Assembly: GCF_009827535.1 (NCBI RefSeq) | Contig: NZ_WTYN01000001.1 | Location: 434,001 to 498,000 of the forward strand | Direction: 5' to 3' | From: Qipengyuania oceanensis | GTDB lineage: Bacteria; Pseudomonadota; Alphaproteobacteria; Sphingomonadales; Sphingomonadaceae | Length of the DNA stretch: 64,000 bases | Shown here: positions 53,383-63,397 of the stretch, piece after piece | Layout: each line of letters opens with the position of its first letter | Numbering within the stretch: the first letter of the stretch is position 1 | Notes under the pieces: generated by a model | Database searches by the model: none | What the model was told of the DNA's origin: nothing | The model's input: the letters and a program-made list of their open reading frames with translations, nothing else | Made by a program: the position numbers and the translations under genes

Positions 53383-55329
53383 CTATGCCTCGTCCTGCCC
53401 TGGACTGGGCAATTGCTGGTCGTTGACCTCGACCTGCCCGCCTTCATTGCCGTCAATATCGTCGAAGAATTTCGCGATAGCGGCTTCGAGTTCGGCGATC
53501 TGGAACGGCTGTCCGCTGGTCTTCGTCAGCGGCTGCGCGTCGACGAGGAACTGGTCACGCAGTACGGTCTTGAACTGGCCGGTGTTCATCTCGGGCACGA
53601 GGATCTTGTCGAACTTGCGAAGCAGCTCGCCGGTGTTTGCCGGCAGCGGCCAGATGTGACGGAATTGGATATGACTGACGTCCATGCCCTTGCCTCGGCA
53701 GTTGTCGACCGCGCGGCGGATCGGGCCGAAGGTCGACCCCCAGCCGACGACGGCAAGCTTGCCGCCCTCTTCGCCCAGCGTGACACCCTGAGGTGCCAGC
53801 TCGCGCGCAATCCCGTCGATCTTGGCCTTGCGTGCATCGGTCATGGCCTGGTGATTGTCCGGCGAATAATCGATGTTGCCTGTTTCCAGGTGCTTCTCGA
53901 TCCCGCCGATGCGATGCATCATTCTCGGCGTACCGGGCTTGATCCACGGACGGGCGCCGTTCTCGTCACGCTTGTAGGGAAGCAGTTGCTCGCCCCGCGG
54001 CTCGGTCAGGAAAGATGCCGGAAACGGCTCGAAGGTGGCCGGGTCGGGGACTTTCCACGGCTCGGCGGCATTGGCGATATAACCGTCGGTCAACAGCATA
54101 ACCGGGGTCATGTACTTGACCGCGATACGGCAGGCCTCGATCGCACATTCGAACGCGTCTGCCGGGCTGCTGGCAGCGATAACCGGCATCGGTGCATCGC
54201 CGTTGCGACCGTAAACCGCCTGGTAGAGGTCGCTCTGTTCGGTCTTGGTCGGCAGGCCGGTCGAAGGGCCGCCGCGCTGCGAGTTCACGATCACCAGCGG
54301 CAGCTCGGTCATGATCGCAAGGCCCATCGCCTCGCCCTTGAGCGCGATGCCGGGGCCAGAGGAACTCGTGACGCCCAGACTGCCGGCATAGCTGGCGCCG
54401 ATCGCGGCGCAGATCGCGGCGATCTCGTCTTCCGCCTGGAAGGTGGTGATCCCGTATTCCTTCAGCCGGGCAAGGTGATGCAGGATCGCGCTTGCCGGAG
54501 TGATCGGATACCCGCCGAAGAACATCGGCAACTCGGCCAGCTGGGCTCCCGCGACCAGGCCAAGGCTCACGGCTTCCGCGCCGGTGATCGTGCGATAGAG
54601 GCCGGGTTCCGAGGGAACCGGATCGACATGCACCTGCCGCAAGGGGCCGGCCAGCTCGGCGGTCTCGCCATAGGCATGACCGGCATCGAGCGCAGCGATA
54701 TTGGCGTCGGCGATGTCGGGCTTGGACTTGAACTTGTCGCGCAGCCACTGGTGGATCGGATCGCGCGGGCGGTCGAACATCCACAGCGCCAGCCCCAGCG
54801 TCCACATGTTCTTGGACCGCAGCGCATCCTTGTTGCCGAGGCCGAAGGGCTTGACCGCCTCGATCGTCTTCTCGCTGATGTCGAAAGCGAGCAGCTGCCA
54901 CTTGTCGAGGCTGCCATCCTCGAGCGGGTTGGTGTCGTATTTCGCCTTGTCGAGATTGCGCTTCGAAAACTCGCCGGTGTCGGCGATGATCAGGCCGCCC
55001 GGCTTGAGCGCCGCAAGATTGGTCTTCAGCGCCGCAGGGTTCATCGCGACGAGCACGTCCGGCGCATCGCCCGCCGTGTTGATCTCGCGACTGCCGAAGT
55101 TGATCTGGAAGGCCGACACACCGAACAACGTGCCCTGCGGCGCGCGGATTTCGGCGGGGAAATCTGGGAAGGTTGCAAGATCGTTGCCCGCAAGCGCGGT
55201 CGACAGCGTGAACTGGCCGCCGGTCAACTGCATGCCGTCACCGGAATCTCCGGCGAAGCGGACGACGACCGCCTCTGGGTTGCCCGATTTGTCGGGGCCG
55301 TCGGGCCGTTCGGCGGCAGTGGTCGCCAT
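53383..55329 (-). CDS. korA: 2-oxoacid:acceptor oxidoreductase alpha subunit with fused gamma domain
   Basis: The 648-residue subunit has an N-terminal gamma (2-oxoacid acceptor) domain (about 15-205; VVRFAGDSGDGMQLTGGQF). The alpha domain follows (about 220-430; FFGGYPITPASAILHHLA, TSSSGPGIALKGEAMGLA). A C-terminal domain contains VGWGSTFGPIRRAV and the QFRHIWPLPANTGEL segment. The fused gamma-alpha layout is the aerobic KorAB type that forms 2-oxoglutarate to succinyl-CoA with reduced ferredoxin. The start is the ATG at 55329 after AAAAGGA. First gene of korA-peptide-korB. Confidence 0.93.
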   Translation of the reverse strand: MATTAAERPDGPDKSGNPEAVVVRFAGDSGDGMQLTGGQFTLSTALAGNDLATFPDFPAEIRAPQGTLFGVSAFQINFGSREINTAGDAPDVLVAMNPAALKTNLAALKPGGLIIADTGEFSKRNLDKAKYDTNPLEDGSLDKWQLLAFDISEKTIEAVKPFGLGNKDALRSKNMWTLGLALWMFDRPRDPIHQWLRDKFKSKPDIADANIAALDAGHAYGETAELAGPLRQVHVDPVPSEPGLYRTITGAEAVSLGLVAGAQLAELPMFFGGYPITPASAILHHLARLKEYGITTFQAEDEIAAICAAIGASYAGSLGVTSSSGPGIALKGEAMGLAIMTELPLVIVNSQRGGPSTGLPTKTEQSDLYQAVYGRNGDAPMPVIAASSPADAFECAIEACRIAVKYMTPVMLLTDGYIANAAEPWKVPDPATFEPFPASFLTEPRGEQLLPYKRDENGARPWIKPGTPRMMHRIGGIEKHLETGNIDYSPDNHQAMTDARKAKIDGIARELAPQGVTLGEEGGKLAVVGWGSTFGPIRRAVDNCRGKGMDVSHIQFRHIWPLPANTGELLRKFDKILVPEMNTGQFKTVLRDQFLVDAQPLTKTSGQPFQIAELEAAIAKFFDDIDGNEGGQVEVNDQQLPSPGQDEA

Positions 55330-55444
55330 GTGCAATCCTTTTCGTGCGCCTCGACGTGCGCCAGTCCTCTGGGGACGTTTCAGTTTCGGGAATGGGCACC
55401 TATGAAGCGCCCCCCTCTCCCGCAATCAACATTTTCTCCCATGG

Positions 55445-55457
55445 CGACAAAATGTCG
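55445..55457. promoter_or_regulatory. Inverted repeat between korA and the alpha/beta hydrolase
   Basis: CGACA, three bases (AAA), TGTCG, a perfect 5 bp dyad in the 202-base divergent gap. A further hairpin GCCCG/CGGGC (55502-55506 with 55511-55515) lies just before the hydrolase ribosome binding site. Possible operator; low certainty. Confidence 0.35.
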
Positions 55458-55531
55458 AGTGGAAAAGCCCGTGCAGCCAGCCTAACCTGTCGAAAAGGCT
55501 AGCCCGCAAACGGGCACCGCGAGGAGAGCGC

Positions 55532-56485
55532 ATGACCGATACCACCCCCTATGTCCGCGACGATGTGAAGGCTTTCCTGGCGATGCTGGCCCAGGCGGGC
55601 GGTCCGGCGATCGACGAGGTTTCGCTTGAAGAGGCCCGGGCGGCCTACCAGGCGATGCACGATCTCGCCGATCGACCGGCGCGGGAGCTGCCGGTCGTCC
55701 GCGACCTGACCTGTCCGGGCCCGGCGGGCGAGATACCCCTTCGCCTGTACGATGCGCGCGACACGCGCGAGGCCGGTCCCGTCATCGTCTTCTATCACGG
55801 GGGCGGCTTCGTCATCGGAGACCTCGATACGCACCACAATCTGTGCACCGAAATCGCGGCCCAGATGGATCTGCCCGTCGTCGCGGTCGACTATCGTCTC
55901 GCGCCGGAGCATCCCTTCCCTGCCGCGATCGAGGATTGCGAGGCAGCGACGCGCTGGATTGCGAGCAATCCGGACGAGCTCGGCCGCAACGCCAGCGGCA
56001 TCGTCACCATCGGCGACAGTGCGGGTGGCAACGCCACGATCGTCGTCGGGCAATTGCTCGCAGCACAGGACGCAGAGGTGCCAGTCGTCCTGCAGGTGCC
56101 GATCTTTCCGCTCGCCGCCGATGCCTTCGGCTCCAAGAGCATCGAGGATTTCGCCGACGGATATGTCCTGACGCGCCGCGCGATAATATTCTTCGACACC
56201 CATTACGCGCCGGTCCGGGACGATCCGCGGGCCATGCCCATCCTCGGCGACATTGCCGCCAGCCCGCCGACCGTTCTGGTCACCGCCAGCCTCGACCCGA
56301 TCCGCGATTCGGGCCGCGAATACGGGGCAGCACTTGCGCATCACGGCATCGACCACATCTTCCTCGAAATGAAAGGCGTCACCCACTCGTTCACCAACCT
56401 GCGCCAGGCGGTACCCGGCACGCAGGACGATCTCGAGACGGTGTTCGCCGCGATGAAGCTGATGCTGGAGCGTCTGGATCGATGA
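55532..56485 (+). CDS. Alpha/beta hydrolase, hormone-sensitive-lipase family
   Basis: The 317-residue esterase/lipase has the oxyanion motif FYHGGGFVIGDLDTHH (HGGGF, about residues 88-103) and nucleophile elbow TIGDSAGGNATI (Ser near 164). Asp is in TASLDPIRDSG and His in KGVTHSFTNL. It hydrolyses short acyl esters in the cytoplasm. The start is the ATG at 55532 with GAGGAG upstream. Overlaps rppH by ATGA. Confidence 0.88.
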   Translation: MTDTTPYVRDDVKAFLAMLAQAGGPAIDEVSLEEARAAYQAMHDLADRPARELPVVRDLTCPGPAGEIPLRLYDARDTREAGPVIVFYHGGGFVIGDLDTHHNLCTEIAAQMDLPVVAVDYRLAPEHPFPAAIEDCEAATRWIASNPDELGRNASGIVTIGDSAGGNATIVVGQLLAAQDAEVPVVLQVPIFPLAADAFGSKSIEDFADGYVLTRRAIIFFDTHYAPVRDDPRAMPILGDIAASPPTVLVTASLDPIRDSGREYGAALAHHGIDHIFLEMKGVTHSFTNLRQAVPGTQDDLETVFAAMKLMLERLDR

Positions 56486-56955
56486 ACGAACTGGGTTACC
56501 GCCCCTGCGTGGGCGTGATGCTGGTCAACTCCGAAGGCAAGGTCTTCGTCGGGCGCCGGATCGATACCAAGGAAGGCGACTGGTGGCAGATGCCGCAGGG
56601 CGGCGTGGACGAAGGCGAAGACCTCGACAGTGCGATGCTGCGCGAACTGCACGAGGAAACCGGCGCCAGGCCGGAGCATATCTCCGTGCTCAAGGCGATG
56701 GACGAACCGCTCCGCTACGACTTGCCCGATGAATTGATCGGCAAACTATGGGGCGGGAAGTATCGCGGGCAGGAGCAGGTTTGGTATCTCGCGCGCTTCA
56801 AGGGCACCGAAGCCGATATCGATCTCGATGCGCACGATCCGGCGGAATTCTGCGACTACAAATGGGTCGATGCGGAAGATCTTCCGGACCTGATCATCCC
56901 GTTCAAGAAACGCGTCTACCGCCAGGTAGTGGAGGCATTCCGCGAACTCGTTTGA
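56482..56955 (+). CDS. rppH: RNA 5'-pyrophosphohydrolase (Nudix)
   Basis: RppH removes pyrophosphate from 5' triphosphate mRNA ends and so starts 5'-end-dependent decay by RNase E. The 157-residue protein has the Nudix box GGVDEGEDLDSAMLRELHEE (about residues 38-57) and the RppH-typical start YRPCVGVMLVN. Also typical are WQMPQGG and a GKLWGGKYRGQEQVWYL segment. The start is the ATG at 56482 overlapping the hydrolase stop (ATGA). Together with rne it makes two key mRNA-decay enzymes in this window. Confidence 0.93.
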   Translation: MNELGYRPCVGVMLVNSEGKVFVGRRIDTKEGDWWQMPQGGVDEGEDLDSAMLRELHEETGARPEHISVLKAMDEPLRYDLPDELIGKLWGGKYRGQEQVWYLARFKGTEADIDLDAHDPAEFCDYKWVDAEDLPDLIIPFKKRVYRQVVEAFRELV

Positions 56956-56970
56956 GTTCGGCCAACGCGT

Positions 56971-57477
56971 TCAATTCTGCGATACGACCTGAGTGTCGGG
57001 CATGACCGCTTCGGCAGTCATGACGCGTTCGCGTGGCTGGCGCGACAGCGCGATGGCTAGACTGCGCGTCTCCGTGCAATTCGCCCCGCACAGCGATTTG
57101 AGCTTGGCAAGGTTGCGGCGCGCCTTCTCGATCGCGCCCTTTTCGACCAGGGCCTCGCCCTCGCCCGAAATCGCGGCGAAATTCTTGGGGTCGCGAGCCA
57201 GGGCCTCCCGGTAGTAGCCGATCGCCTTGCCCTGCAGTTCCTCGGCGCGGGCGGCTTCGGCGAGCTTGAGAAGCACCGGCGTGTATCCGGGATCGATCGA
57301 GAGGGCGGCTTCGTAGGAATCGATCGCGCCCTGCGCATCATCTGCGGCCAGCGCCTTGTCCCCTTCGGCAAGCAAGGCGACAGCTCGAGGATCCGGGGCG
57401 CGATCTGCGCTCAGCCCCACGCTCGCGCTCACAGCCAGCATCAGCGACAGGGCAGCGGCGGCGGGTGCGTAACGCAT
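56971..57477 (-). CDS. Exported TPR-repeat protein
   Basis: The 168-residue protein has a signal peptide (about residues 1-24, MRYAPAAAALSLMLAVSASV). Two or three TPR units follow (ALLAEGDKALAADDAQGAIDSYEAA and the next repeat to about 120). A C-terminal pair of cysteines (CGANC) may form a disulfide. Periplasmic scaffold or assembly factor; partner unknown. The start is the ATG at 57477 with GGGAGA upstream. It follows the RsmB-like gene by 49 bases on the same strand. Confidence 0.75.
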   Translation of the reverse strand: MRYAPAAAALSLMLAVSASVGLSADRAPDPRAVALLAEGDKALAADDAQGAIDSYEAALSIDPGYTPVLLKLAEAARAEELQGKAIGYYREALARDPKNFAAISGEGEALVEKGAIEKARRNLAKLKSLCGANCTETRSLAIALSRQPRERVMTAEAVMPDTQVVSQN

Positions 57478-57526
57478 CAGGGTCTCCCGGAATGGAGTTG
57501 AAATTTCCCTCGCCATCGCAGCAAGG

Positions 57527-58708
57527 TTAACATGACTTTTTCAGACAAGCGACGAAAAATCCGTCGGTTCCGTCGAGTGCCGGCGACAATCTTACACCGT
57601 CGCCATGAACGCAGCCTAACGGCAGATCGGGGCCCGCGCGAGTCCATTCCTGGTCTTCCGCCAGTAACGTTGCGACGCGGTCCTTGCCCTCGGCATCGAG
57701 TAGCGAACAGGTGACGAAGACCAGCCTGCCCCCGGGACGCACAAGCTCGGAAGCGATGCGCAGGAGACGGTCTTGGACTTGGGTGAACCGGGCGAGCCGG
57801 TCCGGCGTGAGGCGCCACTTTGCTTCCGGCTTGCGCCGCCAGGTCCCGGTGCCCGAGCAGGGTGCATCGACCAGCACCGCGTCGGCCTTGCCATGCCAAT
57901 CTGCCAGCATCTCCAATTCCTTGCCGGGATCGAGCAGGCAAATCTCGATCATTCCTGCACCCGCTTTCTCGGCGCGAGGTTGCAAATTGCCGAGCCGGCG
58001 CTTGTCGGTATCGCAGGCGATCAGCGTCCCGCTGTTGTCCATCATCGCCGCGAGCGAAAGCGTCTTGCCCCCGGCGCCCGCGCACAGGTCGACGACTGTC
58101 TCGCCGGGCATTGCGCCGGCCGCCATGCAGGCCAGCTGGCTGCCATGGTCCTGAACCTCGACCAGCCCGTCGCGCCAGGCCTCCCATTGCTCGACCTGCG
58201 TTCCGGATTCGAACCGCAGTCCCTGCGGCGCGGCCAGGATTTCGCCGGCTTCAGGGAGTTCGATCGTGGCGCGGTCGGCCTTGAGAGCGTTGACCCGCAC
58301 GTCGAGGGGTGCGCGCGACATCAGGGCCGCGGCGTCCTGTCCCGAAACATCCGAAGCTTCGAGCGCGTCGACCAGCCACTGGGGCGCGAGCCCGCCCGCT
58401 GCAGCTTCTTCCGTCTCGCCGATCGGCTGGGGACCGTGCGCCGAACCGTCGAACAATGGATCGAGACCTTCGTCCAGCTGCGCAAGTCGCAACATCGCCG
58501 CGCGGCCACTCGCCGGTACGGGACCGCACGCGCGGATCGAGGAATAAACGAGTTCGCGAACGGCCCTGCGATCCTTCGATCCTGCATAGCGACGGGCCTT
58601 GAAATAGGCCGCAACGAGCCGGTCGGCGGGCGCGCCCTCGGTGCGCGCCGCTTCGATCACCTCGTCGACGATATCGATCGCGGCCTGGACCCGGGCTGCC
58701 GGTGTCAT
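57527..58708 (-). CDS. RsmB/NOL1-type RNA m5C methyltransferase
   Basis: The 393-residue protein has a short NusB-like N-terminal domain (about 1-70; RYAGSKDRRAVRELVYSSIR) and a C-terminal SAM domain. Motif I is VVDLCAGAGGKTLSLAAMMD, the catalytic cysteine is VDAPCSGTGTWRRKPEAKWR and the second is FVTCSLLDAEG. It methylates cytosine 5 in rRNA (RsmB type: 16S C967). The exact position in this organism is unknown. It lies three bases downstream of guaB. Confidence 0.88.
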   Translation of the reverse strand: MTPAARVQAAIDIVDEVIEAARTEGAPADRLVAAYFKARRYAGSKDRRAVRELVYSSIRACGPVPASGRAAMLRLAQLDEGLDPLFDGSAHGPQPIGETEEAAAGGLAPQWLVDALEASDVSGQDAAALMSRAPLDVRVNALKADRATIELPEAGEILAAPQGLRFESGTQVEQWEAWRDGLVEVQDHGSQLACMAAGAMPGETVVDLCAGAGGKTLSLAAMMDNSGTLIACDTDKRRLGNLQPRAEKAGAGMIEICLLDPGKELEMLADWHGKADAVLVDAPCSGTGTWRRKPEAKWRLTPDRLARFTQVQDRLLRIASELVRPGGRLVFVTCSLLDAEGKDRVATLLAEDQEWTRAGPDLPLGCVHGDGVRLSPALDGTDGFFVACLKKSC

Positions 58709-58711
58709 GGC

Positions 58712-60235
<1,524 letters not shown>

Positions 60236-60323
60236 CTAGTGCAGCACGGCGGTATTTGTGCACGCTGTCGAGATCGCATGCGAAAGGGTTGCCATCCGTG
60301 TCGAGCGGTTCGACAAGCGAGCC

Positions 60324-61757
60324 ATGTCTGACGATCCCGTCTCCCCACACGTCGCCTACGGGCGCTGGCTTGCCGATGCTCCGCGCGAATGGCCGGAAGA
60401 GGCGTTGCATGTCGCGCGGCGCGCGCTGATCGATACGCTCGCCGTGATGGTCCCCGGAGCGGCGGACAGTGCCCCGGCGAAACTCTGGCCGGTGCTCGCC
60501 GAATTCGGCAGTGGGCCGTGCCGGGCGGTCGCGCGCAGCAAGGAGCTTTCGCCTGCCGACGCCGCGCTTTTCAACGGCACGGCGGCACACGCGCTGGATT
60601 TCGACGACAATTTCGATCCTGCAAAGGCCCATGCGAGCGCGGTGCTGGTCCCTGCCCTCCTCGCCGTCGCGGACCTCAATAATGACAGCGTCGGCGCGCT
60701 GCTCGACGGCTATATCTGCGGCCTTCAAGTGATGGGCCTGGTCGGCCAGGCGGTGAACCCGTTCCACCGCAGTCGCGGCTGGCACGCCACCGGGACGCTC
60801 GGGGTGATCGGCGCGGCAGCGGGCTGCGCGCGCCTCCTGGAGCTGGATGCGCAGCAGGCGGCGACCGCTATCTCGATCTCGACGAGCCTTGCGGGGGGCT
60901 TCATGAGCCAGTTCGGATCGGATGTGAAACCGCTCCACGCAGGGCTAGCCGCGCGCGGCGGGGTCGAGTCGGCGCTGTTCGCCCGCGCAGGGATGACGGC
61001 AGGCAGCGACACGCTAAATGGGCCAACGGGCCTGCGCACGCTGATGGTCGGACCCGACGTGGAAGAGCTTGCCGCAGCGATGGCGGGCAAGGTCGAGCAC
61101 GGACAGACGATGCGCTTCCGCACCACGGACGTGGGCGAGCCGCTCCATGTTCTCGAGCATGGCCTCAAGGTCAAACGCTACCCCAATTGCGGGAGCCTGC
61201 ACCGCGCACTCGACGGCATTCTGGAATTGCGCGACGCGCACGAGATCACGGCAGAAGCGGTCGATCACGTGCTGGTCCGCGCGCCCGCCGCGCACCTGCG
61301 CAATCTCATGTACGAGGATCCGCAGACCCCGGCGCAGGCCAAGTTCAGTCTGGAATACAGCGGTGCCGCCGCGCTGGTTACGGGCAACAGCACGCTCGCC
61401 GATTACGAGCCCGAAGCGATAGGTCGGCCGGAGGTGCGCGCCGAGATGCCCAAAATCCGCAAGGAATACGTCGAGAGGCTCGAGAGCGAGTTTCCGACCG
61501 AAGTCCATATCACGATGCAGGAGGGCTCGGTCCATTCGACCAGCGTCGCCATGCCGGCGGGCAGCAAGGCCGCGCCGCTTACCGACGGACAGCTCTGGGC
61601 CAAGCTGGAGGGTTGCATCGCCGCCGCACCCGGTTTCGATAACGCCGAGGCATTGCTCGGCGCGCTCGCCGATCTTGACGCGGACATGCCCGTGCGTCAC
61701 CTGACCGCAGCGATGCAAGGCATAGGAGGGCAGGCCGATGGCCGCGCAAGGCGCTGA
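60324..61757 (+). CDS. MmgE/PrpD family protein
   Basis: The 477-residue protein has the family block NGTAAHALDFDDNFDPAKAH (about residues 88-107), HATGTLGVIGAAAGCARLL and YPNCGSLHRALDGILEL. The family includes 2-methylcitrate dehydratase and itaconate-forming cis-aconitate decarboxylases. No prpBC genes are near, so methylcitrate is not assured. The start is the ATG at 60324. Its last 20 bases overlap the nucleotidyltransferase start. Confidence 0.82.
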   Translation: MSDDPVSPHVAYGRWLADAPREWPEEALHVARRALIDTLAVMVPGAADSAPAKLWPVLAEFGSGPCRAVARSKELSPADAALFNGTAAHALDFDDNFDPAKAHASAVLVPALLAVADLNNDSVGALLDGYICGLQVMGLVGQAVNPFHRSRGWHATGTLGVIGAAAGCARLLELDAQQAATAISISTSLAGGFMSQFGSDVKPLHAGLAARGGVESALFARAGMTAGSDTLNGPTGLRTLMVGPDVEELAAAMAGKVEHGQTMRFRTTDVGEPLHVLEHGLKVKRYPNCGSLHRALDGILELRDAHEITAEAVDHVLVRAPAAHLRNLMYEDPQTPAQAKFSLEYSGAAALVTGNSTLADYEPEAIGRPEVRAEMPKIRKEYVERLESEFPTEVHITMQEGSVHSTSVAMPAGSKAAPLTDGQLWAKLEGCIAAAPGFDNAEALLGALADLDADMPVRHLTAAMQGIGGQADGRARR

Positions 61758-62556
61758 AAACAAAGTGACTGTGCTGGTGCTCGCCGCCAGTCGCGCCGGG
61801 CCTGACGACGCCGTGGCAGCATTGCAGGGGGTCAGCCACAAGTGCCTCGTCGAGATCGACGGCGAAGTCATGCTCCAGCGGGTCGTGCGCCAGATCGCCG
61901 AGAGCGAGCACACCGGCCGGATCTACGTCTCGATCGAGAGCGAGGACATCATCCGCAAGGTCCCTCTCCTCGCGCACATGATGGACGAAGGCCGGCTGCA
62001 CTTCCTTCCTTCGTCCGACAATCTCTTCAACAGCGTCATGGCGGGTGCCCGGGCCATTCCCGACCCGCTGCCGCTAATGGTTTCGGCCGGCGACAACGCT
62101 CTCCACACGCCCGCGATGGTCGATTATTTCGCCAAGGCGGTGCTCGACGGCTCGATGGATGCCGCGGTGGGCATGACGCCTGCGGAAACGATCCTCGCCG
62201 CCTACCCCGACGGCAAGCGCGCGTTCCACGAGCTGAAGGACGGCGGCTGGTCGAGTTGCAACCTCTACGCGGCGAAGACCGAGCGCGCCCTGAAAGCAGC
62301 AAGGGTGTTCGAAACCGGTGGCCAGTTCGGCAAGCGGCCGAGCCGGATCCTGAAGGCATTCGGCGCGCGTTTTATGCTGATGTACAAGTTCAGGCTCGCC
62401 AGCCTGCAGGGCATGGCGGACTATCTGTCGAAACGCTGGGAAATCGATGTCCAGCCCGTCGTCATGCCGTTTGCCGACGCACCGATCGACGTCGACAACC
62501 CGGGCGATTTCAAGCGCACCGAAGCGATCCTGAAGCAGCGCCGCGGGGCTGCCTGA
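61738..62556 (+). CDS. MobA-like nucleotidyltransferase, second paralogue
   Basis: The 272-residue NTP-transferase domain has LVLAASR (about residues 13-19), SHKCLVEIDGEVMLQRVV, VSAGDNALHTPAM and KDGGWSSCNLYAAKT, each matching the paralogue at 9903-10694. A C-terminal IDVDNPGDFKRTEAI aligns with that protein's DVDKPEDLEAV. GGAGGG about eight bases before the ATG at 61738 supports this start inside the MmgE gene. It is convergent with a CDP-alcohol phosphotransferase, so a CTP-dependent activation of a polyol-phosphate is plausible. Confidence 0.72.
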   Translation: MAAQGAENKVTVLVLAASRAGPDDAVAALQGVSHKCLVEIDGEVMLQRVVRQIAESEHTGRIYVSIESEDIIRKVPLLAHMMDEGRLHFLPSSDNLFNSVMAGARAIPDPLPLMVSAGDNALHTPAMVDYFAKAVLDGSMDAAVGMTPAETILAAYPDGKRAFHELKDGGWSSCNLYAAKTERALKAARVFETGGQFGKRPSRILKAFGARFMLMYKFRLASLQGMADYLSKRWEIDVQPVVMPFADAPIDVDNPGDFKRTEAILKQRRGAA

Positions 62557-62590
62557 AGCTGCCCGGAGAACGCGTCAGCCTCTCGGCAGG

Positions 62591-63292
62591 CTAGCGTCTC
62601 GCTCTCCATTCGGTGTTCCGCGATGGCTCCTCACGCGCCAAGCGGCGCGCTGTTACCCAGGTCTGGAGAACAAACAAAGCGATCAGAACCGCGCCGACAA
62701 ATGCGACGAACACGTCGAAGCCGTTTACTCTGCCGAAAAGGCCCGGCCCCGTGCCGAAATATACCATCGCCAATGTCAGCGTAATGAGCAGGAAACGAAG
62801 CTCGGTAGGACCCGCATTGAGATACGAAAGCTTTAGCTCTCCCAACACGCGGACCGAGAGAAACGCGTGGATTGACAGCAGAAGGTAGCCTGCGAGACCG
62901 ACGAGCGCGACCTCCAGTGTAACGTAGGGCGTCAGCCCGATGCCCACCACCACCAGCGTCGTCGCAAGCCCGTCGCAGCTATGGTCGAGGAAGTAGCCGT
63001 AGCGCGGCCGCTCGATCTTGCGGAACCGGGCAAGACTGCCGTCGGTGGAATCGCCGAACCACTGGACGATGTATCCGGCGATGGCCACCCACAGCCACCT
63101 ATCACCCAGGTTGCTCGCCACGTAGCCGGCAAAAACCAGGAAAGCCCCAACCATTCCGATAAACGTGAGCATGTCAGGCGTCACCCACGCGGGCATTCGC
63201 GCACAGATCCAGTTGAGCAGTCTCCGCTCGCTCCGGGCCAGAAGGTTTTCCTGGATGCGCTCGATGGGTTGCTGAGCCTGCTGCTCCATCAT
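62591..63292 (-). CDS. CDP-alcohol phosphatidyltransferase family protein
   Basis: The 233-residue integral membrane enzyme with about six helices has the complete motif D-x2-DG-x2-AR-x9-G-x3-D-x3-D, seen as GDSTDGSLARF and YGYFLDHSCDG (about residues 80-107). It joins a CDP-activated alcohol or lipid with a second alcohol, as in phosphatidylglycerol or inositol phospholipid synthesis. The start is the ATG at 63292 with GGAG upstream. The gene looks less GC-rich than its neighbours. It is convergent with the nucleotidyltransferase. Substrates unknown. Confidence 0.8.
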   Translation of the reverse strand: MMEQQAQQPIERIQENLLARSERRLLNWICARMPAWVTPDMLTFIGMVGAFLVFAGYVASNLGDRWLWVAIAGYIVQWFGDSTDGSLARFRKIERPRYGYFLDHSCDGLATTLVVVGIGLTPYVTLEVALVGLAGYLLLSIHAFLSVRVLGELKLSYLNAGPTELRFLLITLTLAMVYFGTGPGLFGRVNGFDVFVAFVGAVLIALFVLQTWVTARRLAREEPSRNTEWRARR

Positions 63293-63397
63293 TCGGCTCC
63301 GTCAGGTGAATGTTGCAGCTCGATTACAGGATTATCGCCCGGCGAGCCATTGCGCATTTGACCTGCACATCTAACGGCGCAGCCGCTTCCGAATGTC

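Noticed and set aside
52435-55485. A continuous open frame of about 1000 codons antisense to korA/korB
   Set aside because: Its product is Arg/Asp/Val-rich without any domain and mirrors the kor coding strand; GC-rich DNA gives such shadows. The antisense frames at 1592-3943 and 34347-36419 were rejected for the same reason.
61738-61757. Frameshift joining MmgE/PrpD and the nucleotidyltransferase into a fusion
   Set aside because: The second gene has its own strong GGAGGG site and a normal N-terminus; the 20-base overlap fits coupling.
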